In this document: positions 8,873-17,427 of the stretch, piece by piece
How positions within the stretch are numbered: position 1 is the first letter of the stretch
How the letters are laid out: each line of letters begins with the position of its first letter
Source of the DNA: Paracoccaceae bacterium
GTDB taxonomy: Bacteria; Pseudomonadota; Alphaproteobacteria; Rhodobacterales; Rhodobacteraceae
Direction of reading: 5' to 3'
DNA length: 37,797 nucleotides
NCBI GenBank assembly: GCA_027484915.1
Contig: JAIXSA010000077.1
Span: 1 to 37,797, forward strand
Made by a program: the position numbers and the translations under genes
The notes under the pieces: generated by a model
Database searches by the model: none
What the model was told of the DNA's origin: nothing
What the model saw: only the letters and a program-made list of their open reading frames with translations

Positions 8873-9649
8873 ATGCCCGGGGATCATGACGCCTACAAGC
8901 CTGCCGAAATCGCAGCACTGATCGAGACGGCGGGCGTCGCCAAGGCCACCCTGCCGCTGCACCGGATGGCGACGCTGGCCATGCTGGCAGGGGCGTTCAT
9001 CGGGTTCGGCGCGGCCTTCTGGTGCGTGGCGATGGCGGGGGCCGACCCAACGTTCGGTCCGCAAAGAGTGCTGGGCGGCGTGGTCTTTGCGCTGGGGCTG
9101 ATCCTTGTCGTCGTGGGCGGGGCGGAGTTGTTCACCGGCAATGCATTGATGGTGATGGCGGCTGTGGACCGCCGGATCACCTTGGGCGCGCTTCTGCGGA
9201 ACTGGGGGATCGTCTGGCTGGGCAACCTTGTGGGCGCGGCGGGGCTGGCGGTGGCCTTCGGACTGTCGGGACTGCTGGACGGCCCAATGGGGGCGGTTGC
9301 GGCGAAGGCGGCCACGGCCAAGGCAGCGCTGGACCCGCTGGAGGCCTTTGTCCGGGGCGCCTTGTGCAATGCGCTGGTTTGTCTGGCTGTCTGGCTGAGC
9401 TTTGCGGCGCGGACGGCGACGGACAAGATTCTGGGCGTCCTTTGGCCGGTGGCGGCGTTCGTGACGCTCGGGCTGGAGCATTCGGTGGCCAACATGTTCC
9501 TGTTCCCGGCGGGGCTTTGGGCGGGGTCGGAAGCCTCGGCCGCGGGGGTTCTGGGGAACCTGCTTTGGGTCACGCTTGGCAACATCGTCGGCGGTGCGGG
9601 CGGCGTGGCGCTGGCCTACCGCTTTGCCTATGGCGCGATGCGGGGATGA
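8873..9649 (+). CDS. Formate/nitrite transporter (FNT) family channel
   Basis: A 258-residue six-helix membrane protein of the pentameric FNT family (FocA, NirC, HSC), which moves small monovalent anions such as formate, nitrite or hydrosulfide. The family signatures are ELFTGN in the first half-repeat, RGALCNALVCLAVW in the second, and the pore His in GLEHSVANMF. The ATG at 8873 has GGAGG at 8863-8867 upstream. No formate dehydrogenase or nitrite reductase gene is nearby, so the substrate cannot be assigned. It converges with the DUF1684 gene, with palindromic repeats between. Confidence 0.92.
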   Translation: MPGDHDAYKPAEIAALIETAGVAKATLPLHRMATLAMLAGAFIGFGAAFWCVAMAGADPTFGPQRVLGGVVFALGLILVVVGGAELFTGNALMVMAAVDRRITLGALLRNWGIVWLGNLVGAAGLAVAFGLSGLLDGPMGAVAAKAATAKAALDPLEAFVRGALCNALVCLAVWLSFAARTATDKILGVLWPVAAFVTLGLEHSVANMFLFPAGLWAGSEASAAGVLGNLLWVTLGNIVGGAGGVALAYRFAYGAMRG

Positions 9650-9654
9650 GGGGC

Positions 9655-9678
9655 GGTGGGCGGATCGCCCACCCTACG
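9655..9678. repeat. Palindromic repeat GGTGGGCG-GAT-CGCCCACC
   Basis: Perfect 8-bp inverted repeat followed by CTACG, starting 6 bases after the FNT gene stop. It is related to the elements at 9724-9746 and 33198-33227. It may act as a bidirectional transcript end but has no T-tract. Confidence 0.75.
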
Positions 9679-9723
9679 CCAGCGCCCGAGGTTCAGCGGT
9701 GCGCATGATGCTTGGCGGCGGAC

Positions 9724-9746
9724 GGTGCGCTGTAGCGCACCCTACG
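9724..9746. repeat. Palindromic repeat GGTGCGC-TGTA-GCGCACC
   Basis: Seven-base perfect arms followed by CTACG, as in the neighbouring copy at 9655. It ends 5 bases before the DUF1684 stop codon, between two convergent genes. Confidence 0.72.
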
Positions 9747-9750
9747 CAGG

Positions 9751-10491
9751 TTACGGGGCGAGCTCTCCAGCCTCGATCCGGAAGGGCAGGATGTTGCCGG
9801 GGGGCGGTAGCGGGCATATGGCGAAATCGGTGAAGGCGCAGGGCGGCGAGATGGCTCGGTTGAAGTCGAGGGTGATTTCACTGTCCGTCGGGTCCTCGCC
9901 GAAGAGGAAACGGCAGGCCGGGTAGGTCTCGCCCGCCGTGGTATCACGGAAGACGAACATCGGCTTGCCCGCCTTCCAGTGCGTCGGCGAGAGAGTGACG
10001 GTCTTGCCTTGATGCTGGAAGGTCGCGCGGTGTGTCAGTGTGACAGCGGACTTGGAGCCGTCTTTCATTTCGACTTCAGAGGCTTGCGGAGAGAAGCTCT
10101 CCCATTTCGCGCGGACCACCCATGCGGGGGCATCCGGGAACTGCCGGAGCGTGACAGCAGGTTGCAGGGTCAGGTCGCGGACCCGCAAGGCCGGGACGCC
10201 GTCGACCGTGTGGATTTCCAGCAGGAAGGGACCCACCCGCAGCTGGGGAAAGGCATCAGCTACGGGTTTGAAGGGCTGCGGTGCCTCACCCGGACGGGCG
10301 AAGGTGGCATCGCCATCGGTGATCTCCAGCATGCCGAGGAGGTCGGGGCCGGAGGGCAACTGCACCTCTTGGGCAGCTCCGACCGGGTGGCGGCCGGGGG
10401 TAAGGTCGATCCTGGCGACGAGGTTGAGCCAGCCATCCGGCGCGGTCAGGGCGGCAAGGCGGTTTGCGCGCCAGTCGGCAAGCGGCAGCAT
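9751..10491 (-). CDS. DUF1684 family protein
   Basis: A 246-residue soluble protein with no signal peptide. The C-terminal half carries the DUF1684 hallmarks: GETYPACRFLFGE, then NRAISPPCAF and CPLPPPGN. The biochemical role of the family is not established. The start ATG at 10491 shares a base with the murI stop (TGATG); a GTG one codon upstream gives a GTGA overlap and is equally possible. Coupling to murI suggests co-expression, but a link to glutamate racemisation is only positional. Confidence 0.87.
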   Translation of the reverse strand: MLPLADWRANRLAALTAPDGWLNLVARIDLTPGRHPVGAAQEVQLPSGPDLLGMLEITDGDATFARPGEAPQPFKPVADAFPQLRVGPFLLEIHTVDGVPALRVRDLTLQPAVTLRQFPDAPAWVVRAKWESFSPQASEVEMKDGSKSAVTLTHRATFQHQGKTVTLSPTHWKAGKPMFVFRDTTAGETYPACRFLFGEDPTDSEITLDFNRAISPPCAFTDFAICPLPPPGNILPFRIEAGELAP

Positions 10492-11303
10492 CACACGGCC
10501 TCGAACGTGATCTTCCGGCGCAGGAATTGCGTCGCCTTGTTCGAAACATAGGCCGGATCGCCGGTGGTCAGGAACTTCGACTGTGTGCCCAAGCCTGCGA
10601 ATTGCGGTCGGCGTTGCAGATAGTCGGCCAGGCTTTCGGCCACGAGGTTGGCCTGGGAATAGACCTTGACCCTTGCCCCCAGCGCGTCCTGGAAGACCTT
10701 TTCCATCAAAGGGTAATGGGTGCAGCCGAGGATCGCGGCCTCGGGCGTCGGCATCCGCCGTTTCAGGGCCTCGACGTGGGAGCGGACGAGCGCCTCGGCC
10801 AGAATTTCATCGCCCTGTTCGATGGCATCGACCACGCCGCCGCAGGGCTGCGCCTCGACGTCGACGCCGATGGCGCGGAAGGCAAGCTCGCGCTGAAAGG
10901 CGCGGGAGGCGACGGTGGCGGGGGTGGCAAAGAGGGCGACGTGTTTCACGGCCACTTCGCGGGGGGGGGAGTTGTCGCCCCACTGGCGTTCGGTCAGCGC
11001 CTCGATCAGCGGCACGAAGACGCCAAGGACGCGCTTGTCGGCTGGCACCCAGGTTTCCTGCATCCGCTTCAAGGCGGCGGCGGAGGCGGTGTTGCAGGCG
11101 AGGATCACCAGATCGCAACCCTCGGCCCAGAGGCGCTCGGTGGCGGCACAGGTCAGGTTGAAGATGTCATCGGCGGTGCGGACGCCGTAGGGGGCATGGG
11201 CATTGTCGCCGAAGTAGACGAAGGGAACGTCAGGAAGCCGCTTTGTCAACGCATCAAGAACGGTCAGCCCACCCAGGCCCGAATCGAAGACGCCAACTGC
11301 CAT
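10491..11303 (-). CDS. murI: Glutamate racemase
   Basis: Cofactor-independent racemase that supplies D-glutamate for peptidoglycan. It is 270 residues long. The N-terminal motif VFDSGLGG starts at residue 5. The catalytic cysteines are Cys70 in LACNTAS and Cys194 in LGCTHYPL. The ATG at 11303 is chosen because the family begins right at this glycine-rich strand; the upstream extension of the frame shows no similarity. It is translationally coupled to the DUF1684 gene downstream. Confidence 0.96.
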   Translation of the reverse strand: MAVGVFDSGLGGLTVLDALTKRLPDVPFVYFGDNAHAPYGVRTADDIFNLTCAATERLWAEGCDLVILACNTASAAALKRMQETWVPADKRVLGVFVPLIEALTERQWGDNSPPREVAVKHVALFATPATVASRAFQRELAFRAIGVDVEAQPCGGVVDAIEQGDEILAEALVRSHVEALKRRMPTPEAAILGCTHYPLMEKVFQDALGARVKVYSQANLVAESLADYLQRRPQFAGLGTQSKFLTTGDPAYVSNKATQFLRRKITFEAV

Positions 11304-11460
11304 GAATGCCTCTTTCGCCTTGGCGCAATCCTTGCGCGGGATGCCTTGCGGGCGATCATAGGATGGACCCGAAGGGGGCGAAAGGCCCAAGCGACGCCCT
11401 ACCGGCGGGGGAAGCCGGGGTTTACATGCGATGGCGTCTCCCTATCTAGGGGCGGGCATG

Positions 11461-11476
11461 GTAGGGTGCCCCACGC
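11461..11476 (+). repeat. Half copy of the GTAGGGTG palindromic repeat
   Basis: GTAGGGTGCCCCACGC resembles the end of the palindrome at 33198-33227 (AGTAGGGTGGGCG) but lacks a matching second arm. It lies 18 bases before the LysR gene, in the murI-lysR divergent gap. Confidence 0.4.
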
Positions 11477-11494
11477 TTTTGGACGAGGGACAGG

Positions 11495-12400
11495 ATGGAC
11501 TGGGACAAGCTGAGGATCTTTCACGCCGTGGCGGAGAAGGGCAGCCTGACCCATGCGGGCGACGTCCTGCACCTGTCGCAATCGGCTGTCAGCCGCCAGA
11601 TCCGGGCGCTGGAGGAAAGCCTGAACGTCACGCTGTTCCATCGGCACGCCCGGGGGCTGATCCTGACCGAACAGGGCGAATTGCTGTTCGACGCGACGAC
11701 GCAGATGGTGCGGCGGCTGGACGCGACGGCGGCGCGGATCCGCGACAGCGAAGACGAGGTCTTTGGCGAGCTGCGGGTGACGACGACGACGGGGTTCGGC
11801 ACGCTGTGGCTGGCCCCTCGGCTGGCGCGGCTTTACGCGAAGTATCCAGCGCTGAAGATCGACCTGATGCTGGAAGAGCGCGTCCTGGACCTGCCGATGC
11901 GCGAGGCGGATGTGGCGATCCGGATGAAAGAGCCCAGCCAGGCCGACCTGATCCGCAAGCGGCTGATGCAGATCAAGATGCAGATGTTCGCGACGCCCGA
12001 GTATCTGGAGACGCATGGCACGCCGCAGTCGATGGATGATTTCAGCAGTCACCGGTTGATCAGCCAGCATGCGGGCACGCCGCAGGTCGCGGCGGGGGCG
12101 CTTCTGGTGGCGGAACTGATGACGCATGACATTCCGTCGACGCTGACGGTGAACAACTACTTCGGGGTGTTGCAGGCGGTGCTGAACCATCTGGGGATCG
12201 GGGTGCTGCCGGACTATCTGATCGAGGATTTCCCCAACCTTGTCCGGGTCCTGCCCGACGTGGAAAGTGCCGAGGTGCCGGTGTTCCTGGCCTATCCTGA
12301 GGAACTGCGCCATTCCAAGCGCGTGGCGGCGTTCCGCGACTTTGTGACCGAAGAGATCATGTCCTTCCGCCGCCGCCAGGCCGAGGACGCGGCGGCCTGA
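11495..12400 (+). CDS. LysR-family transcriptional regulator
   Basis: A 301-residue DNA-binding regulator. The N-terminal winged helix-turn-helix covers about residues 1-60 (WDKLRIFHAVAEKGSLTHAG, then LSQSAVSRQIRALEE), followed by a linker helix and a periplasmic-binding-like effector domain that includes NYFGVLQAVLNHLGIGVLP. It is divergent from murI across 190 bp. LysR regulators often act on divergent promoters, but murI is an unlikely sole target. It is followed by two hairpins and a candidate sRNA. Effector and regulon are unknown. Confidence 0.93.
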   Translation: MDWDKLRIFHAVAEKGSLTHAGDVLHLSQSAVSRQIRALEESLNVTLFHRHARGLILTEQGELLFDATTQMVRRLDATAARIRDSEDEVFGELRVTTTTGFGTLWLAPRLARLYAKYPALKIDLMLEERVLDLPMREADVAIRMKEPSQADLIRKRLMQIKMQMFATPEYLETHGTPQSMDDFSSHRLISQHAGTPQVAAGALLVAELMTHDIPSTLTVNNYFGVLQAVLNHLGIGVLPDYLIEDFPNLVRVLPDVESAEVPVFLAYPEELRHSKRVAAFRDFVTEEIMSFRRRQAEDAAA

Positions 12401-12451
12401 ATTGCTGCCATGCAGCAATTGCATAGCGGCAATGCCCAAACGTCGGGCATT
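12401..12451. repeat. Two consecutive inverted repeats after the LysR gene
   Basis: First arm pair ATTGCTGC-CAT-GCAGCAAT (12401-12419, perfect, starting right after the stop codon). Second pair AATGCCC-AAACGTC-GGGCATT (12431-12451, perfect). Neither has a T-tract, so they are not classic terminators. They could be protein-binding sites or RNA hairpins that protect the lysR mRNA 3' end. Confidence 0.7.
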
Positions 12452-12457
12452 CCAGAC

Positions 12458-12486
12458 TTGTTTGCGCAAGCATGGGGCACTAATTG
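12458..12486 (+). promoter_or_regulatory. Candidate sigma-70 promoter for the sRNA
   Basis: TTGTTT (-35, 12458-12463), a 17-base spacer, then TAATTG (-10, 12481-12486). This predicts a transcript start near 12493. There is no gene between here and the terminator at 12544-12572. Confidence 0.55.
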
Positions 12487-12492
12487 AACACT

Positions 12493-12572
12493 CGAAGCGG
12501 CGATGAGCGTTCTCTCGTCCCTTCGTACCTCCCTGTTGGACTTGGCCGAGCGTAATGCTCGGCCTTTTTTTT
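12493..12572 (+). ncRNA. Candidate small RNA of about 80 nt
   Basis: A short interval bounded by a promoter-like sequence upstream and a strong intrinsic terminator downstream, unlinked to any credible gene. It contains CCTCC at 12528-12532, which could pair with ribosome-binding sites, in the C/U-rich stretch TCCCTTCGTACCTCCCTG. A 37-codon frame starts at the ATG at 12513 but runs through the terminator, so coding is unlikely. I do not recognise a named sRNA family. Read-through processing of the lysR mRNA is the alternative source. Confidence 0.5.
12544..12572 (+). terminator. Strong intrinsic terminator
   Basis: Perfect 8-bp stem GGCCGAGC / GCTCGGCC with a GTAAT loop and eight T residues. 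It ends the candidate sRNA, or the lysR transcript. Confidence 0.95.
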
Positions 12573-12586
12573 GGCCGGTACCGAAA

Positions 12587-12612
12587 GGGCCCGGCAGTCG
12601 CCTGCCGGGCCC
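12587..12612 (-). terminator. Probable terminator of the PRC-barrel-like gene
   Basis: Perfect 11-bp stem GGGCCCGGCAG / CTGCCGGGCCC with a 4-nt loop, 20 bp after the stop codon. Only three U residues follow on the minus strand, so strength is uncertain. Confidence 0.6.
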
Positions 12613-12632
12613 CTGAAATGCTGCGCGACGGG

Positions 12633-13094
12633 TCAGCCGCCGGTGTCGGTGCTGTCGTCCGAACCTTTTCCGTCGGCGTCGTCGGCGCTGTCATTCGTAC
12701 CTTCCTGCGCGCCAGCCGTGGAATCGAGCGCGATCAGCAGCTCGGATTCGGTCCAGGCCAGGGTCAGCGCACCATCGGCGGCGCTGTCGGCGCCAAGCGG
12801 GACGGTGAAGGACTTCACGCTGGCCTTGGCACCGATGTCGGTGTTCAGCGTGACCAGCGCCACGGGGGCGCCGTCGGGACCTTCGTAGACGGCTTCGACA
12901 AGGCCGATCAGGACCTGGTCCTTGGTCCGGACCTCGTTGCCGACAAAGCCCGAGTCCTCCATCGTCTTGACCGTGGTCATGTCCTCGGGCGCGGCGCCGA
13001 GAGTGACATCGGTGGTCAGGTCGAGCGCGAAGGCCGGTGCGGCGACCAGTGCGGCCAGGGCCGCAGAGGCCAGCAGGGGTTTGGCGTTGAACAT
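12633..13094 (-). CDS. Secreted PRC-barrel-like protein with acidic tail
   Basis: A 153-residue predicted periplasmic protein. The signal peptide covers residues 1-23 and ends in PAFA. A central segment (GNEVRTKDQVLIGLVEAVYE, then DGAPVALVTL) has the spacing of a PRC-barrel beta domain, with a VPLG strand further on. The C-terminus is a low-complexity tail rich in Asp, Ser and Gly. The ATG at 13094 was chosen for its signal peptide and the GAGGAG-type site just upstream. It lies downstream of the sigma gene on the same strand but 102 bp away. The PRC assignment is inferred by eye. Confidence 0.7.
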   Translation of the reverse strand: MFNAKPLLASAALAALVAAPAFALDLTTDVTLGAAPEDMTTVKTMEDSGFVGNEVRTKDQVLIGLVEAVYEGPDGAPVALVTLNTDIGAKASVKSFTVPLGADSAADGALTLAWTESELLIALDSTAGAQEGTNDSADDADGKGSDDSTDTGG

Positions 13095-13196
13095 GTGTTT
13101 CTCCTCGTTGAGGCCGGAGGGTCCGGCATACGGGGGACAAACCGTCTGCGGGCGGGGTTGTTCCCGAACGAGGGGCGGCACAGGCGGGGGGCCGCC

Positions 13197-14396
13197 TTAT
13201 CCCAGAGCGTCGAGGCGCGCGGCCAGGAAACTGCGGTCCGCTTCGGACGGCGCAAGCGCGATGGCGGTGTCGTAGGCGGTCCTGGCCGCGTCGATGCGTC
13301 CGACGCGAACCAGAAGGTCGGCCAGCACGGCGTGAAACGGCTGATACCCCGCCAGCGCGTCGGACAGGGGTTCGACCTGCGCCAGGGCGCGATCGGGAAA
13401 CCCTGATTCCGCGACCGCGACCGCATGATTGAGCGCGACGACCGGCGTCGGCTCGTAAACCATCAGCCGGGCATAAAGGGCGGCAATCTGCGGCCAATCG
13501 GGGGTGCCCGGTCCCGAGTGCAGGGCGGCAATCGCGGCCTTGATCTGGAACGGGCCTGGCGCGCGTCAGGCGATGGCGCGGTCAAGAAGGTGCTGCCCCT
13601 CGTCCAGCTCTTCCTGACTCCAGAGGCTGCGGTCCTGCCGGGCGGGGGGCAGGGTCTGGCCGTTCACACCGGTCCGGGCCTTCCTGCGCGCATGGGTCAG
13701 AAGAAGCAGTGCAAGCGCGGCTTCGACCTCTGCTTCATCCGGGGCAAGCTGCACAAGCAGGCGGGCCAGGAAGATCGCTTCGGCGCACAGGTCGGTTCCG
13801 GCTTGCGGGCCCTGCGCATATCCAGCGGTGAAGATCAGGTAGACCGTCGTCAGAACCGAGTTCAGCCGGTCGGGCAGATCTTCAGGGCCGGGTACGGCGT
13901 AGGGGATGCGGGCAGCGGCGATCTTGGCCTTGGCGCGAGACAGGCGCTGGCCCATCGTCGGCGCGGCATCGAGGAAGACGGCGGCGACTTGTGGGGTCGT
14001 CAGGCCGCAAAGCGACCGCAGGGTCAGGGCGATGCGCGACTTTTCTTCCAGCGCCGGGTGGCAGCAGGTGAAGATCAGGCGCAGGCGGTCATCGGGGATG
14101 GTTTGTGGGTCGGGATCGGCGGCCTCTTCCTCGGCCAGCGCCGCGACAGCCTCGCGGTGGCGCGACAGGGTCGCATCGCGGCGGTAGCCGTCCTTGGCCT
14201 TGCGGAGGGCGGCGCGCAGGAGCCAGCCGGTCGGGCTTGCGGGCACCCCTGCCCTACCCCAATGCACCAGCGCCGAAGCGGCGGCTTCCTGAAGGGCGTC
14301 CTCAGCGCGCTGGAAGTCGCCCAGGCGCGAAATGAGGGCGGCCAGAAGCCGCCCCCGATCTTCCTGCATCACCCGGGTCAGGGTGGCCTTGGTCAT
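13197..14396 (-). pseudogene. ECF42-type sigma factor gene with an in-frame TGA
   Basis: A 400-codon gene for an extracytoplasmic-function sigma factor of the ECF42 type, interrupted by one stop. Codons 1-276 hold sigma region 2 and region 4 (LTLRSLCGLTTPQVAAVFL) and the start of the long C-terminal extension (DUF6596/TPR-like). A TGA at 13566-13568 follows DEGQHLLDRAIA. The same frame then continues with RAPGPFQIKAAIAALH to a TAA at 13197-13199, exactly as in intact relatives, so only one codon is changed and no frameshift is needed. The start overlaps the upstream DGPF gene as ATGA. The truncated product would lack most of the extension that ECF42 proteins need. A sequencing error is the main alternative. 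Confidence 0.85.
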
Positions 14397-14731
14397 CCGA
14401 AGACGACGAGCGGGCGCACCTCGACCGTGCCGTAGGTGGCCCCCGGGATCTGCGCGGCCCAGTGGAGCGCCTGGTCAAGGTCGGGGCAGTCGATGATGTA
14501 GTAGCCGCCCAGATGTTCGCGGGTTTCGGCGAAGGGGCCGTCCATCGTTTCGACCTTGTCGCCACGCTTGCGCAGCGAGGTTGCCGTGGCGGAGGGTTGC
14601 AGCGCATCCCCCGAGATCATCACGCCCGCCTCTTTCATCCGGCGGTTCAGGTCGAAGTAGGCCTGGTTCATGTTGATGCCCATCGGCGGCGTCGCGGATG
14701 GGTCAGTGTAGATCAGACACATGTATTTCAT
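14393..14731 (-). CDS. DGPF-domain (YCII-related) protein 1
   Basis: A 112-residue protein of the DGPF/YCII-related family, small ferredoxin-fold proteins encoded next to ECF42 sigma factors. It has the namesake motif in DGPFAETREHLGGYYIID and the typical opening MKYMCLIY. Biochemical function is not established for the group. It lies 1 bp after the second DGPF gene and overlaps the sigma gene by 4 bp, so all three are co-expressed. The paralogue upstream shares the motif FAETREHLGG exactly. Confidence 0.93.
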   Translation of the reverse strand: MKYMCLIYTDPSATPPMGINMNQAYFDLNRRMKEAGVMISGDALQPSATATSLRKRGDKVETMDGPFAETREHLGGYYIIDCPDLDQALHWAAQIPGATYGTVEVRPLVVFG

Positions 14732-14732
14732 G

Positions 14733-15080
14733 TCAGAACTCCATCACGGGCCGAACCTCGACCGACCCGTATCGGGCGGCGGGGACTTCGGCAGCAAAGC
14801 GGAGGGCGGCGTCCAGGTCGGCGGCCTCGATCAGGTAGAAGCCGCCCAGATGCTCGCGCGTTTCGGCGAAGGGGCCATCGATGGTTACCACCTTGCCTGC
14901 GCGCTTGCGCAGCGTCGTCGCGGTCGTCACCGGTTGCAGGCCCTCACCCGCGACGAAGGTGGCGGTGTCCTTCATCTTTTCCGTCAGGCCGAAGTATTCG
15001 CCCATCATCGCATCGAACTCCGGTGTGCCCGGGGCTGGCTCGGCTTCGGGGGCAGCATAGAGCGTCAGAAGGTATTTCAT
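14733..15080 (-). CDS. DGPF-domain (YCII-related) protein 2
   Basis: A 115-residue paralogue of the next gene, with IDGPFAETREHLGGFYLIEA and ending in EVRPVMEF. It is the first gene of the ECF42 operon. The ATG at 15080 was chosen because it gives MKYLLTLYAAPE, aligned with the paralogue's MKYMCLIY. An ECF42-like promoter lies at 15132-15158. The gene appears intact although the sigma factor of the same operon is interrupted. Confidence 0.92.
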   Translation of the reverse strand: MKYLLTLYAAPEAEPAPGTPEFDAMMGEYFGLTEKMKDTATFVAGEGLQPVTTATTLRKRAGKVVTIDGPFAETREHLGGFYLIEAADLDAALRFAAEVPAARYGSVEVRPVMEF

Positions 15081-15131
15081 CCTGTCTCCTGTCTGGTCGC
15101 GTGGCGGAATTGCGCGCGATCCTAAGCCAAG

Positions 15132-15158
15132 GACGGGCGAGGTGCAGCATTTTCGACA
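15132..15158 (-). promoter_or_regulatory. ECF42-type promoter of the DGPF-sigma operon
   Basis: On the minus strand TGTCGA (-35, 15158-15153) is followed by a 17-base spacer and CGTC (-10, 15135-15132). This fits the published ECF42 promoter pattern, TGTCGA with a CG[A/T]C -10 element. It lies about 50 bp upstream of the first DGPF start, so the operon was probably autoregulated. Confidence 0.7.
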
Positions 15159-15273
15159 TGGCGTGACGATGGGGCGCAAAATTCTTGAAAAAGTGCGGCG
15201 CGGCCGGATGCGGTGGTTTGCCTCTGCCCCTCCTTTCCCGTAAGAGGCGCGCAAACCTGCCAGAGGGGACGCC

Positions 15274-17427
15274 ATGCAAGAACCCGCCATCACGCCGGAA
15301 TTGGTTGCCAGCCACGGGATCAAGCCCGATGAGTGGGAGCGGCTGCTGGGGATCATGGGGCGGGAGCCGACGTTCACAGAACTGGGCATCTTCAGCGCGA
15401 TGTGGAACGAGCATTGTTCCTACAAGTCCTCGAAGATCCATCTGAAGAAGTTGCCGACGACGGGTCCTCAAGTGATCTGCGGGCCGGGTGAGAATGCGGG
15501 CGTTGTCGATATCGGCGATGGGCAGGCGGTGATCTTCAAGATGGAGAGCCACAACCACCCTTCCTACATCGAGCCGCATCAGGGCGCGGCGACCGGCGTG
15601 GGCGGCATCCTGCGCGACGTCTTCACCATGGGCGCGCGGCCGATTGCGGCGATGAATGCTTTGTCGTTCGGGCTGCCCTCGCATCCCAAGACCGCGCATC
15701 TGGTGAAGGGCGTGGTGGAGGGCGTCGGGTCCTACGGCAACGCGTTCGGCGTGCCGACAGTGGGCGGCGAGGTGCGCTTCCACCGCAGCTACAACGGCAA
15801 CTGCCTGGTGAACGCCTTTGCGGCGGGTCTCGCGGATACCGACAAGATTTTCTACTCGGCAGCGTCCGGCGTGGGGATGCCTGTGGTGTATCTTGGTGCC
15901 AAAACCGGACGAGACGGGGTTGGCGGCGCGACGATGGCCAGCGCAGAGTTCGACGACACGATCGAGGAGAAGCGCCCGACGGTGCAGGTGGGTGACCCCT
16001 TCACCGAGAAGCGCCTGCTGGAGGCTTGCCTGGAGCTGATGGCCTCGGGCGCGGTGATCTCCATCCAGGACATGGGGGCTGCGGGGCTGACCTGCTCGGC
16101 GGTCGAGATGGGCGACAAGGGCGGGCTTGGGATCAAGCTGCAGCTCGACGATGTGCCGCAGCGCGAGACGGGGATGACGGCCTACGAGATGATGCTGTCG
16201 GAAAGCCAGGAGCGGATGCTCATGGTGCTGAAGCCTGAAAAGGAGGCCGAGGCGCGGGCGATTTTCGTGAAGTGGGACCTCGACTTCGCCATCGTCGGCG
16301 AGACGATCCCCGAGGACCGCTTCCTGATCCTGCACGGCAACGAGGTCAAGGCGGATATTCCGCTGTCGAAGCTGTCGTCGTCCGCGCCGGAGTATGACCG
16401 GCCCTGGGTCGCGTCCCCTGCGCCGGCGCCGCTGCCTGCGGTCCCGGCGATCACACCCATCGCGGCGTTGAAGACGCTGATCGGGTCGCCCTCCTATGCT
16501 CACAAGGGTTGGGTCTACGAGCAGTACGACAGCCAAGTGGGTGCGGATACCGTGGTGCCGCCGGGTGTGGGTGCGGGTGTGGTGCGCGTGCACGGGACGG
16601 GGAAGCTGTTGGCGTTCACGTCCAACGTGACGCCGCGCTATGTGAAGGCGAACCCGGTCGAGGGTGGCAAGCAGGCGGTGGCCGAGGCGTATCGGAACCT
16701 TGTGGCCGTCGGCGCAAAGCCTTTGGCCACGACCGACAACCTGAACTTCGGCAACCCGGAAAAGCCCGAGATCATGGGGCAGTTCGTCGGCGCGCTGGAG
16801 GGGATCGGGGCAGCGGTGAAGGCCCTGGACATGCCGATCGTGTCGGGGAACGTGTCGCTGTACAACGAAACGGACGGGTCGGGCATCCTGCCGACGCCGA
16901 CCATCGGTGCGGTCGGGATCATGAAGACCGACGAGTTGATCGCGGGTCACCCGGCGGATGGCGACATCGTCGTCGTCATCGGCGAGACGCGGGGGCATCT
17001 GGGGCAGTCGGCCCTGCTGGCCGAGGCGTTCGGGATCGAGGCGGGGGAGCCGCCATTCGTCGATCTTGCGGCGGAAGCCTCGGCCGCAAAAGCGCTGCTT
17101 GCCAACCGCAAGCGCATCCGTGCGGCGCGGGACCTCGGCGATGGCGGCCTGGCGCTGGCGGCGTTCCGGATGGCGGAAGGCGCGGGCATCGGGCTTTCGC
17201 TGAAGACCGCAGACATCGGCCAGCTTTTCGGCGAGGACCAAGCGCGCTACGTGGTGGCGATCCGGCACGATGACCTTGCGGCGTTCATGGCGGCAGCGGG
17301 TGGGGTCAAGGTGACCCAGGTGGGCCGCTTTGGCGGCGACCGCGTGACCTTCGGTACCGAGAGTGCGCCGTTGGCGGAGCTGTCGCAGCTGTACCGCACC
17401 GCCTTCGCCGCGACCGTGGGCGTCTGA
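15274..17427 (+). CDS. purL: Phosphoribosylformylglycinamidine synthase II
   Basis: ATP-dependent synthetase subunit of purine biosynthesis that converts FGAR to FGAM with ammonia from PurQ, bridged by PurS. It is 717 residues long, the small PurL form, so separate purS and purQ genes must exist elsewhere. The N-terminal [11 protein letters not shown] segment, [10 protein letters not shown] and [12 protein letters not shown] of the first ATP domain, and the repeated second half are all present. It heads a plus-strand run of closely spaced genes through grxD. The stop shares a base with the start of the GNAT gene (TGATG). Confidence 0.97.
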   Translation: MQEPAITPELVASHGIKPDEWERLLGIMGREPTFTELGIFSAMWNEHCSYKSSKIHLKKLPTTGPQVICGPGENAGVVDIGDGQAVIFKMESHNHPSYIEPHQGAATGVGGILRDVFTMGARPIAAMNALSFGLPSHPKTAHLVKGVVEGVGSYGNAFGVPTVGGEVRFHRSYNGNCLVNAFAAGLADTDKIFYSAASGVGMPVVYLGAKTGRDGVGGATMASAEFDDTIEEKRPTVQVGDPFTEKRLLEACLELMASGAVISIQDMGAAGLTCSAVEMGDKGGLGIKLQLDDVPQRETGMTAYEMMLSESQERMLMVLKPEKEAEARAIFVKWDLDFAIVGETIPEDRFLILHGNEVKADIPLSKLSSSAPEYDRPWVASPAPAPLPAVPAITPIAALKTLIGSPSYAHKGWVYEQYDSQVGADTVVPPGVGAGVVRVHGTGKLLAFTSNVTPRYVKANPVEGGKQAVAEAYRNLVAVGAKPLATTDNLNFGNPEKPEIMGQFVGALEGIGAAVKALDMPIVSGNVSLYNETDGSGILPTPTIGAVGIMKTDELIAGHPADGDIVVVIGETRGHLGQSALLAEAFGIEAGEPPFVDLAAEASAAKALLANRKRIRAARDLGDGGLALAAFRMAEGAGIGLSLKTADIGQLFGEDQARYVVAIRHDDLAAFMAAAGGVKVTQVGRFGGDRVTFGTESAPLAELSQLYRTAFAATVGV

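Noticed and set aside
8061-8918. A long N-terminal extension of EpmA across the efp gene.
   Set aside because: The extension is antisense to efp and resembles no EpmA; the normal EpmA length is reached with the ATG at 8060.
12513-12626. A 37-codon gene beginning at the ATG in the candidate sRNA.
   Set aside because: The frame runs through the strong terminator and the next hairpin, has no clear ribosome site, and its end is repeat-like.
13566-13568. TGA in the sigma gene read as selenocysteine or tryptophan.
   Set aside because: No selenocysteine insertion hairpin or redox site context is seen, TGA ends many other genes here, and Rhodobacteraceae use the standard stop code.
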